In this document: positions 6,367 to 12,333 of the stretch, piece by piece | How positions within the stretch are numbered: position 1 is the stretch's first letter | How the letters are laid out: each line of letters begins with the position of its first letter | Source of the DNA: an uncultured Clostridia bacterium | GTDB lineage: Bacteria > Bacillota > Clostridia > Oscillospirales > CAG-272 | NCBI GenBank assembly: GCA_947627815.1 | Contig: CANQXN010000024.1 | Location: forward strand, 1 to 15,721 | DNA: 15,721 nucleotides | Reading direction: 5' to 3' | Translations under genes and position numbers: made by a program | The notes under the pieces: generated by a model | Told to the model about the DNA's origin: nothing | The model's database searches: none | Seen by the model: only the letters and a program-made list of their open reading frames with translations

Positions 6367-6406
6367 AAAAACGGCGAATCCCCCTTTCAAAGGGATTCGC
6401 CGTTTT
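6367..6406. terminator. Bidirectional terminator between the HNH gene and the Rrf2 gene
   Basis: Arms AAAACGGCGAATCCC and GGGATTCGCCGTTTT, with inner CCTTT/AAAGG pairing. A-rich on one side and T-rich on the other, it can stop the rightward HNH transcript and the leftward isc transcript, which converge here. Confidence 0.85.
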
Positions 6407-6436
6407 ATTGCGCTTTCATGGCCTTTTTGCAATCCC

Positions 6437-6877
6437 TCATTTAGCGCAAAGCGAAGCGAGGGTGGCGCTGTCGAGATAGTCATTGATGACGCAGTTCAGC
6501 CCCTGCCAGAAGCCCCTGGTGCGGCAGTCGGCGGCGCGCTCGCAGGCGGGCGCCGCTTCTTCCAGGCAGGACACCGGCGCAAGGTCGCCTTCGGTGAGGC
6601 GCAGGATCTCCCCCACGGTGATCTCCTCCGGCGCTTTGGTGAGGCGATAGCCGCCGCCTTTGCCCTGCACGCCGGCGAGCAGTCCCCCTTTGACCAAAAG
6701 CGGGAGAATCTGCTCCATATATTTGAGCGATATTCCCTGCCGTTTGGCGGCTTCCTTCATGGGGATCCTGTCCTCGGGCGCGTCTAACGACGCGCCCGAG
6801 GACGCGCCCGAGGGCGCATGTTCCGCAAGATCGATCATAATACGCAGGGCGTACCGCCCCCGGGTCGATACCATCAT
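6437..6877 (-). CDS. Rrf2-family transcriptional regulator, IscR-like
   Basis: A 146-residue winged-helix regulator, probably sensing Fe-S status and controlling the isc operon. The N-terminus MMVSTRGRYALRIMIDLAEH and the wing KGGLLAGVQGKGGGYRLTKA match Rrf2. Three cysteines, C104, C112 and C118 (CX7CX5C), lie where IscR binds its [2Fe-2S] cluster (CX5CX5C in E. coli IscR), so cluster binding is likely. Residues 21-37 (APSGASSGASLDAPEDR) are a low-complexity insertion encoded by a palindrome. ATG 6877 follows AAGGAGG by 9 nt; that site overlaps the end of iscU. It is the last gene of iscS-iscU-rrf2, an unusual order since the regulator is normally first. iscR is the nearest name, but CymR-like roles are possible. 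Confidence 0.9.
   Translation of the reverse strand: MMVSTRGRYALRIMIDLAEHAPSGASSGASLDAPEDRIPMKEAAKRQGISLKYMEQILPLLVKGGLLAGVQGKGGGYRLTKAPEEITVGEILRLTEGDLAPVSCLEEAAPACERAADCRTRGFWQGLNCVINDYLDSATLASLCAK
6772..6813. repeat. Palindromic in-frame insertion within the Rrf2 gene
   Basis: Perfect 13-bp arms CCTCGGGCGCGTC (6772-6784) and GACGCGCCCGAGG (6789-6801) around TAAC. The right arm is then repeated once more at 6801-6813. It encodes the GASSGASLDAPED stretch, which interrupts the helix-turn-helix domain before the recognition region. Confidence 0.8.
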
Positions 6878-6891
6878 GCTTGCGTGCCTCC

Positions 6892-7335
6892 TTACCGGTC
6901 GTGTTCTTGCTCCGGCAGGCAGCAGGTGTCGCAGGGTTCGAGCGGTTTGGGGTCGTAGGCGATGCCGTGGCGGTCGTAGTAGTCCTTGAGCGCCTGTTTG
7001 ATGGCCTCTTCCGCGAGAACCGAGCAGTGCAGTTTATGCGCCGGCAGGCCGTCGAGCGCTTCCACAACCGCTTTGTTGGTGAGGGCGAGCGCTTCCGACA
7101 CCGGCTTGCCGATGATGAGTTCAGTAGCCATCGAGCTTGACGCGATGGCGCTGCCGCAACCGAAGGTTTCAAACTTCGCGTCGACAATGATATCATTCTC
7201 AATTTTGAGATAAATTTTCATAATATCGCCGCATTTGGCGTTGCCGACCTCGCCGACCCCGTCGGCGTTTTCAATAACCCCGACATTACGCGGATGCCGG
7301 AAATGATCCATCACTTTTTCACTGTAAAGAGCCAT
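6892..7335 (-). CDS. iscU: Fe-S cluster assembly scaffold IscU/NifU
   Basis: IscU receives sulfur from the IscS desulfurase and iron, assembles [2Fe-2S]/[4Fe-4S] clusters and passes them to apoproteins. The 147-residue protein begins MALYSEKVMDHFRHPRNVG. Its three ligand cysteines are C35 (NAKCGD, with D37), C60 (FETFGCGSAIASSS) and C104 (HKLHCSVLAEEAI), the standard pattern. The C-terminus adds CDTCCLPEQEHDR, with a CxxCC cluster common in clostridial homologues. It follows iscS after a 240-bp spacer full of hairpins and precedes the Rrf2 gene by 14 bp. No clear Shine-Dalgarno precedes ATG 7335; instead a 14-bp hairpin (7349-7379) ends 13 nt upstream. Confidence 0.95.
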   Translation of the reverse strand: MALYSEKVMDHFRHPRNVGVIENADGVGEVGNAKCGDIMKIYLKIENDIIVDAKFETFGCGSAIASSSMATELIIGKPVSEALALTNKAVVEALDGLPAHKLHCSVLAEEAIKQALKDYYDRHGIAYDPKPLEPCDTCCLPEQEHDR

Positions 7336-7348
7336 AGTTATTTTTCTT

Positions 7349-7415
7349 GGGGGAACTTTTTTGGAAAAAAAGTTCCCCCAAACCCCTTCAAAAAACTTTA
7401 AAAAAATAGGAAAAT
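7349..7415. repeat. Hairpin repeat D with A-rich tail (iscS-iscU spacer)
   Basis: Arms GGGGGAACTTTTTT and AAAAAAGTTCCCCC around a short purine centre (7349-7379), followed on the plus strand by a tail starting AAACCCCTTCAAAAAACTTT. The same tail follows the smaller hairpin E 118 bp further on. It lies inside the isc operon, immediately upstream of the iscU start codon. Confidence 0.8.
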
Positions 7416-7466
7416 TGGAAAAACAGGATAGGATAAGCGTTAATCAATCAGTCGTGATTGGGAGCG

Positions 7467-7516
7467 GGAAAAAAGTTTTCCCAAACCCTTTCAAAAAACT
7501 TTAAAAAATAGGAAAA
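7467..7516. repeat. Hairpin repeat E with A-rich tail (iscS-iscU spacer)
   Basis: A shorter hairpin GGGAAAA-AAG-TTTTCCC (7467-7483) followed by AAACCCTTTCAAAAAACTTT and AAAAAATAGGAAAA, nearly identical to the tail of element D. Together D and E form an imperfect direct duplication inside the operon spacer. Confidence 0.75.
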
Positions 7517-7535
7517 ATAAAATAAAATAAGATAG

Positions 7536-7591
7536 TCACCCGTGGGTTTTTCCGAAGGGAAATTGGTTGGAAAAATCACCCGTGGGTTTTT
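7536..7591 (-). repeat. Direct repeat of the iscS stop-codon region, possible terminator stems
   Basis: The 16-mer TCACCCGTGGGTTTTT occurs at 7576-7591, where it encodes the last codons and stop of iscS (KTHG, TGA), and again at 7536-7551, exactly 40 bp away in the spacer. Each copy holds the short palindrome CCC-GT-GGG flanked by A/T runs, so each could form a weak hairpin with a U-tract. Confidence 0.6.
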
Positions 7592-8742
7592 TTCCAGAGC
7601 GGGGAGAAGGAGCGCAGATAAGCGACCACCTCGCCGACCGACGCGATGATATAGTCGACTTCTTCTTCCGTAATGTCGGGCGCGATCGTGAGCCGCAAAG
7701 AGCCGTGCGCGATTTCGTGCGGCCGCCCGATCGCCAAAAGCACATGGCTGGGATCGAGCGCGCCGGAGGTGCAGGCCGAGCCGGACGAGGCTTCGATGCC
7801 CCGATCGTCGAGCAAGAGCAGCAGCGACTCCCCTTCCACCCCTTCAAAACAGAAATTCACATTGCCTGGCAAGCGCATGTTTCTGTCGCCGTTGAGCATA
7901 CTGTAGGGGATTTTGGCAAGCCCTTCGATCAGCCGCTCCCGCAGGGGCAAGAGCTTTGCGACATTTTCTTCCCTTTTTTCGCACGCCTCGTGGAGCGCCG
8001 CCGCCATGCCGACGATGCCGGGGAGGTTTTCGGTGCCGGCGCGTTTGCCCCTCTCCTGCGCGCCCCCTTCGATGAGCGTCTCGAGCATCGCCCCTTTGCG
8101 GGCAAAGAGGACGCCTGTGCCTTTGGGGCCGTGAAATTTATGCGCCGAGAGCGAGAGATAATCGACGCCGCTTTGTTTGACATCGATCGGGAGCGTCCCC
8201 GCCGCCTGCACGGCGTCGGTATGGAACAGCACCCCGTGTTTTTTGCACACCGCCCCGATTTCGTCGATGGGCTGGATCGTGCCGATCTCGTTATTCGCCG
8301 TCATGACGCTGACAAGGCAGGTGTCGGGGCCGATCGCCTCCTCGACCTGCGCCGCGCTGACAAGCCCCGCTTCCCCGACCGGCAAAAGGGTGACCGAAAA
8401 GCCCTGTTTTTTGAGTTTATCCAGGGTATGCAACACCGCGTGATGCTCGATGGCGGTGGAAATAATCTGTTTTTTGCCCTTTTTCGCCCCCCACGCCGCG
8501 CCGCTCATCAGCGCCTGATTGTCCGATTCACTGCCGCCCGAGGTGAAATAGATTTCTTTGGCGTCGCAATTTAACTCTTTGGCAATCGCCGCCCGCGCGG
8601 CGTAGAGCGCTTCCGCCGCCTTCTGCCCCACGCTGTGCAGGCTCGACGGGTTGCCGTAAGTTTCGGAAAAACAAGGCATCATCGCCGCAAGCGCCGTCTG
8701 GCTCAGGCGCGTTGTCGCGGCGTTATCCGCGTATATTTTCAT
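7576..8742 (-). CDS. iscS: Cysteine desulfurase IscS/NifS
   Basis: A PLP enzyme that takes sulfur from cysteine as a persulfide and hands it to IscU. With the ATG at 8742 it has 388 residues, normal for the family. It begins MKIYADNAATTRLS, the standard N-terminus. Other landmarks are the PLP contact region TSGGSESDNQAL, NNEIGTIQPI, HTDAVQAAG, the PLP lysine K202 in LSAHKFHGPKG, and the catalytic C324 in SSGSACTSGALDP. A GTG at 8760 is an alternative start adding six residues; it has GAAAGG 5 nt upstream, whereas ATG 8742 has no good Shine-Dalgarno, so the start is open. It is first in the operon iscS-iscU-rrf2, behind a near-consensus promoter. Confidence 0.95.
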   Translation of the reverse strand: MKIYADNAATTRLSQTALAAMMPCFSETYGNPSSLHSVGQKAAEALYAARAAIAKELNCDAKEIYFTSGGSESDNQALMSGAAWGAKKGKKQIISTAIEHHAVLHTLDKLKKQGFSVTLLPVGEAGLVSAAQVEEAIGPDTCLVSVMTANNEIGTIQPIDEIGAVCKKHGVLFHTDAVQAAGTLPIDVKQSGVDYLSLSAHKFHGPKGTGVLFARKGAMLETLIEGGAQERGKRAGTENLPGIVGMAAALHEACEKREENVAKLLPLRERLIEGLAKIPYSMLNGDRNMRLPGNVNFCFEGVEGESLLLLLDDRGIEASSGSACTSGALDPSHVLLAIGRPHEIAHGSLRLTIAPDITEEEVDYIIASVGEVVAYLRSFSPLWKKTHG

Positions 8743-8807
8743 GCTTTGCAAGATTCGCACCGATTCCTTTCGTGTTGTTGTTTTGTTGTTTTTCAATTGT
8801 CGCGTTT

Positions 8808-8836
8808 AGTATAGCACGAATTACCTACCTTGTCAA
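8808..8836 (-). promoter_or_regulatory. isc operon promoter
   Basis: On the minus strand TTGACA (8836-8831), 17-bp spacer, TATACT (8813-8808). Transcription should start near 8801, about 40-60 nt before iscS. Confidence 0.85.
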
Positions 8837-8841
8837 TAGGT
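8823..8841. promoter_or_regulatory. Candidate operator over the isc promoter -35 box
   Basis: The inverted repeat ACCTA-N9-TAGGT covers the -35 hexamer completely. The position would suit repression by the Rrf2 protein encoded in the same operon, but arms of 5 bp are short and the link is inferred. Confidence 0.35.
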
Positions 8842-8900
8842 TTTTAGACGATCCCGAAAGAAAGAACAAAATTTTTTTCGCGCAACACAAACGCGCAACA

Positions 8901-9005
8901 AAAAAGTGTCACCACTGATGACACTTTTTAAGTTGAATTTACAAATGAAAAGAAACGATACATACCTATATTATTTCTATATCTTTTTGTATCGCGCTGT
9001 TTCAA
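8901..9005. repeat. Two-hairpin cassette, copy 1 (trkH-iscS spacer)
   Basis: First hairpin: AAAAAGTGTCA (8901-8911), 7-nt loop, TGACACTTTTT (8919-8929), able to terminate in either direction. Second: TGAAAAGAAACGATACA (8946-8962) against TGTATCG (8988-8994) and an imperfect GTTTCA. The same two elements in the same order recur about 131-136 bp to the right. Confidence 0.75.
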
Positions 9006-9036
9006 ACAGTCGATAGATTTTTCCATACAGGCGATT

Positions 9037-9144
9037 GTGTCAACAGTGTTGACACTTTTTGCATGACGGTTTCAGGCATAATGAAAAGAAACGATACACA
9101 GATGTATTCTTTTCCGTTTCTTTCTGTATCGTTTCTTTTCAAAC
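9037..9144. repeat. Two-hairpin cassette, copy 2; also the likely trkH terminator
   Basis: GTGTCA (9037-9042), N7, TGACAC (9050-9055), TTTTT: the same layout as copy 1, and here the arms extend to GTGTCAAC/GTTGACAC. Then TGAAAAGAAACGATACA (9082-9098) pairs perfectly over 17 bp with TGTATCGTTTCTTTTCA (9125-9141). On the minus strand the long stem comes directly after the trkH stop and runs into TTTCTTTTCATT, so it can act as its terminator. Confidence 0.75.
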
Positions 9145-9150
9145 GGGTTC

Positions 9151-10587
9151 TTATTTTTTCCACGCGGTGGGGGAGAGGAAGATGATCATCGGCATAATTT
9201 CGAGCCTGCCGAAGAGCATATCGGCGGTCAAAACCAATTTTGACAGCCAGGAGAAGCTCGCGAAATTGCCGAACGGCCCGACATCGCCCATGATCGGTCC
9301 GACATTATTGACGCAGGTCAGGGCCGCTGTAAAGTTGGTTTCAATCGTGTGGCCGTCGAGCGAAAGAATGAGAAACGACCCCATGATGATCATGGCATAG
9401 AACACGAGAAAATTATACGCCGCGCGCCTTGTTTCCTCGCTGACCACTTCCCCGTCGAGCCGCACGAGATTGACCGATCGCGGGCGGAGCAGGTGTTTGA
9501 CCTCGCAAAAGGCGCTTTTGACAAGGATAATAAAGCGCGAAACCTTGATGCCGCCGGCGGTCGAGCCGGCGCAGGCGCCGAAGATCATAAGCAGAATGAT
9601 GATCGTTTTGGAAAACACCGGCCACGCGCCGTAATCGGCGGTGACAAAGCCGGTCGTGGACATAATGCTCGTGACCTGGAAGAAGGCGGTGCGGATCGCC
9701 TCGCTGACCGAGGCAAAGCTCTTGAGGGTATTGAAAACGATCAGTGCCGTGGCGGAAATCGCAAGGCCGAGATAGAGCCGCAGCTCTTCGCTCTTGAAAA
9801 TCTCCTTGCCGCGTTTGATGAGCAGGAAGAAATAGAGGTTGAAGTTCACCCCGAAGAGCAGCATGAAAACAGCGATGATCCATTCGGCGGCGGGGTTATG
9901 GTAGCCGGCGATCGAGTTGTTTAAGACCGAAAACCCGCCGGTGCCAGCCGTCGCCATCGTCGTCACGACCGCGTCATAAAAGGGCAGGCCGGCGATGAGC
10001 AGCGCGATCACCTGGAACGCCGTCAGCGCCATATAGATGCCGTAGAGGATCAGCGCCGTGGTGCGCAGGCGCGGCACCAATTTGCCTTTGGTGGGACCCG
10101 GCACTTCCGCCCGCATGAGGTGAATGGCGCGCCCGTCCCCTTTGGGCATGAGCGCGAGCATAAAGACGAGAACCCCCATGCCGCCGACCCAGTGGGTGAG
10201 GCTGCGCCAGAAGAGAATTCCCCGGGGCAGGCTTTCGATTTCGGTCAGAATGCTCGACCCCGTGGTGGTAAAGCCCGACACCGTTTCAAACAGCGCGTTG
10301 ATATAATTGGGGATTGCCCCCGAGAGGACAAAAGGCAGCGCGCCGAAGAGCGACATCAAAATCCAGGACGCCGCCACGCAGATAAAGCCCTCTTTGGCGA
10401 AAAAATTCCGGTTTTTCGGCTTAAAGAGCCAGGCCGGCAGGCCGATGGCAACCAAAATGCCCATGGTGACCAGAAACGGCCAGACCGGCTCGTGATAAAG
10501 GAGCGCCGTCAGGAGGGGCAGCGCCATCAGCGCCGCTTCGATGAGCAAAACCATGCCCAAAAGCGACCAGACCATACGATAATTCAT
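9151..10587 (-). CDS. trkH: Potassium uptake channel subunit TrkH/KtrB family
   Basis: The pore-forming subunit of a Trk/Ktr potassium uptake system in the inner membrane. The 478-residue protein has the expected four M1-P-M2 repeats with their filter motifs: SGFTTTGSS near 104-112, TAGTGGFS 213-220, STTGFVT 310-316 and NNVGPIMG 427-434. GACAGSTAGGIKVSR (338-351) is the conserved segment after filter three, and THWVGGMGVLV (131-141) is a further family signature. Length and the PRGILFWRSLTHW segment favour TrkH over the shorter KtrB. It lies 87 bp downstream of trkA and is presumably cotranscribed. No strong Shine-Dalgarno precedes ATG 10587; an internal ATG at codon 5 is an alternative. Regulation would be through TrkA and nucleotide binding. 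Confidence 0.95.
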   Translation of the reverse strand: MNYRMVWSLLGMVLLIEAALMALPLLTALLYHEPVWPFLVTMGILVAIGLPAWLFKPKNRNFFAKEGFICVAASWILMSLFGALPFVLSGAIPNYINALFETVSGFTTTGSSILTEIESLPRGILFWRSLTHWVGGMGVLVFMLALMPKGDGRAIHLMRAEVPGPTKGKLVPRLRTTALILYGIYMALTAFQVIALLIAGLPFYDAVVTTMATAGTGGFSVLNNSIAGYHNPAAEWIIAVFMLLFGVNFNLYFFLLIKRGKEIFKSEELRLYLGLAISATALIVFNTLKSFASVSEAIRTAFFQVTSIMSTTGFVTADYGAWPVFSKTIIILLMIFGACAGSTAGGIKVSRFIILVKSAFCEVKHLLRPRSVNLVRLDGEVVSEETRRAAYNFLVFYAMIIMGSFLILSLDGHTIETNFTAALTCVNNVGPIMGDVGPFGNFASFSWLSKLVLTADMLFGRLEIMPMIIFLSPTAWKK

Positions 10588-10642
10588 AGATGTTTCATCG
10601 GGAAAGGCTTTCCCAAGCCCCTTTTTTCAGAAGGATTGCATA

Positions 10643-10683
10643 TACCAAAACGGGCTATCCCGTTTTGGTATTTTTTATTTTTT
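10643..10683 (+). terminator. Strong intrinsic terminator oriented against trkA-trkH
   Basis: Perfect 12-bp arms TACCAAAACGGG and CCCGTTTTGGTA with a CTAT loop (10643-10670), followed on the plus strand by T6-A-T6. On the minus strand, where trkA and trkH are read, the stem is followed by TATGC and lacks a U-tract. It therefore points rightward, into the region antisense to trkA, although no plus-strand gene precedes it. It may act partly in both directions. Confidence 0.75.
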
Positions 10684-12033
10684 GATGTCTTTCAAGGTCT
10701 TGAAATGCTCGTCGGCGGTGATGATGATCACCGAGTCCCCACGGGCGATGGCGTCGTCGCCCGACGGGATGACGATGGTTTCGCCGTGGCGGATGCAGGC
10801 GATGAGCACGCCCTGGCGCGGGCGGAGCTTTTTGAGCGGCACGCCGGTAATGCCGGGGATTTCCTCGCGCACGATAAACTCCATCGCTTCGACCTTGCCG
10901 TTCATGACGCGGTGGAGCGACTCGATTTCGGCGCCCCGTGTACTGCTTTTGGAGCGCACATAGCGCAAAATATCGGTCGCGGTGATGACTTTGGGGGAAA
11001 TCACGCTGGTAAGCCCCATGCCTTTATAAAAATTGACATAGGACAGTTCGCGGATCATGGTCACGACCTTATAGACCCCCAACGAGGCCGCGTACATCGA
11101 GACGATGGCGTTTTTCTCGTCGGAGGCAGAGAGCGCGAGAAAGGCGTCCGCCTTTTCCAGCCCCTGTTCGGGGAGCACTTCCTGTTTGGTGCCGTCGTCC
11201 TGCACCACGGTGCAATAGGGGAAAGCGGCGGCAAGCTCATGGCACAGGGCCTTATCCGGCTCGATGACCGTGGCGTGAATGCGGCTGTTTTTCAGCATCT
11301 GCACGAGGTAATAGCAAACCCTGCCGCCGCCGGCGATGAGCAGATTTTTGACCGGCCGTTTATAGGCGCCCGTATCTTTGAAAAAGGAGGTGATATCTTC
11401 CTCGCCCGCCGTCACGCCGATGATATCGCCCGCTTCGATGACAAAATCGCCGGCGGGAATGAACACCTGCTCGCCGCGCAGCACCGAGACGACAAGAAAT
11501 TTCATTTTGAGAGAGGAGCGCAGCGCATAGAGGCTTTTGCCCACCAGCGGGGAATCGGGGGCGACCACCGCTTCGACGAGTTCGACCCGCCCACGGCAGA
11601 AGGTTTCGATTTTCGCGGCGCCCGGAAAGCGGAGCATTCGGCGGCACTCCGCCGCGACCGAAAGCTCGGGGTTGATGACCATGGAAAGCCCCATTTCCTC
11701 TTTCATGAGCCTCACAAGCTCGGCATAGACCGGGTTGCGCACCCGCGCGATGGTGTCCTGCGTGCCGAGTTTTTTGGCCGCCGCGCAGGAAAGCAGATTC
11801 AATTCATCGCTCGACGAGACGGCGATGAGCAAATCGGCGGTATCGGCGCCGGCTTTTCGGAGCACCGCCACATCGGTGCCGCTCCCCGCGTACCCTGTGA
11901 CATCGTTGCTGTTGGAAAGCGCGGTGATCACTTTTTCGTCAAGGTCAATTACCGTGATGTCATGGCCGTCCGACACGAGCTGCGAACAGATGGCCGCGCC
12001 GACACTGCCGCCGCCTACTATGATAATTTTCAT
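10675..12033 (-). CDS. trkA: Trk system potassium uptake regulatory protein TrkA
   Basis: Cytosolic NAD(H)-binding gating subunit that assembles on TrkH. The 452-residue length is that of a full TrkA with two RCK halves. RCK-N 1 starts MKIIIVGGGSVGAAICSQL with the GxGxxG-type loop and the acidic strand end VIDLD at 28-32. TrkA-C 1 is about 140-220. RCK-N 2 has NLLIAGGGRVCYYLVQML at 230-247, and TrkA-C 2 is about 370-452, ending EHFKTLKDIKK. The frame is open upstream to 12273, but the ATG at 12033 was chosen because the dinucleotide fold starts there and the upstream part translates the promoter and hairpin F. AAGGAAG lies about 13 nt upstream, a weak site. trkH follows. Confidence 0.95.
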   Translation of the reverse strand: MKIIIVGGGSVGAAICSQLVSDGHDITVIDLDEKVITALSNSNDVTGYAGSGTDVAVLRKAGADTADLLIAVSSSDELNLLSCAAAKKLGTQDTIARVRNPVYAELVRLMKEEMGLSMVINPELSVAAECRRMLRFPGAAKIETFCRGRVELVEAVVAPDSPLVGKSLYALRSSLKMKFLVVSVLRGEQVFIPAGDFVIEAGDIIGVTAGEEDITSFFKDTGAYKRPVKNLLIAGGGRVCYYLVQMLKNSRIHATVIEPDKALCHELAAAFPYCTVVQDDGTKQEVLPEQGLEKADAFLALSASDEKNAIVSMYAASLGVYKVVTMIRELSYVNFYKGMGLTSVISPKVITATDILRYVRSKSSTRGAEIESLHRVMNGKVEAMEFIVREEIPGITGVPLKKLRPRQGVLIACIRHGETIVIPSGDDAIARGDSVIIITADEHFKTLKDIKK

Positions 12034-12076
12034 GTTTTTTCGAGCGCTTCCTTCCCTTTTGACTGCGTATCGGTTT

Positions 12077-12105
12077 ATTATATCATATTGGAAAAGAAAA
12101 TGCAA
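12077..12105 (-). promoter_or_regulatory. trkA-trkH promoter
   Basis: On the minus strand TTGCAT (12105-12100), 17-bp spacer, TATAAT (12082-12077). Start near 12070, 37 nt before the trkA ATG. A 36-bp palindrome abuts the upstream edge of the -35 box. Confidence 0.8.
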
Positions 12106-12180
12106 CCAAGGGGAACCTTCTTGAAAGAAGGTTCCCCTTGGAACCCCTCTAAGAACTTTTGGGAAAAAAGAAAAAAGAAA
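12106..12180. repeat. Hairpin repeat F with tail (upstream of trkA promoter)
   Basis: A 36-nt palindrome (12106-12141): arms CCAAGGGGAACCTTCTT and AAGAAGGTTCCCCTTGG around a GA centre, 17 paired positions with no mismatch. The tail AACCCCTCTAAGAACTTTTG and a run of A/G resembles the tails of D, E and H. Centre TTGAAA is shared with A, B and H. Confidence 0.85.
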
Positions 12181-12298
12181 TTTTATAAATAATCGAAAAA
12201 AGAAGGGTTTCCGGGCATGTCTTTGACCACGCGCAGGCGGCCGCAAGAAGGGCTTCCGCGCAATGCCTTCCAAGAATTTTTATAAAAAACGCAACGCG

Positions 12299-12333
12299 CC
12301 CTTCCCATCCGCCGTTAAATCAGATGGGAAGGG
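12299..12333 (-). terminator. Hairpin over the stop codon of the DUF4143 ATPase
   Basis: Arms CCCTTCCCATC (12299-12309) and GATGGGAAGGG (12323-12333), 11 bp, with the TAA stop in the loop and the last sense codons in one arm. On the minus strand a T6 run follows about 10 nt downstream. A plausible terminator that uses coding sequence as half of its stem. Confidence 0.55.

Noticed and set aside
7567..8574. 335-codon open frame on the plus strand, antisense to iscS
   Set aside because: A shadow of iscS in a GC-rich frame, with no ribosome-binding site or family motif.
9049..9082. Plus-strand promoter with TTGACA and CATAAT in the second cassette copy
   Set aside because: The spacer is 22 bp, too long for sigma-A, and TTGACA is explained by the hairpin arm.
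10120..12192. 690-codon open frame on the plus strand, antisense to trkA and trkH
   Set aside because: It covers two well-identified genes plus their spacer, has a His/Asp/Arg/Gly-rich composition typical of reversed GC-rich codons, and has no domain I recognise.
12034..12273. N-terminal extension of TrkA by 80 residues
   Set aside because: It would translate through the trkA promoter and hairpin F; the family start MKIIIVGGGSVG is at 12033.
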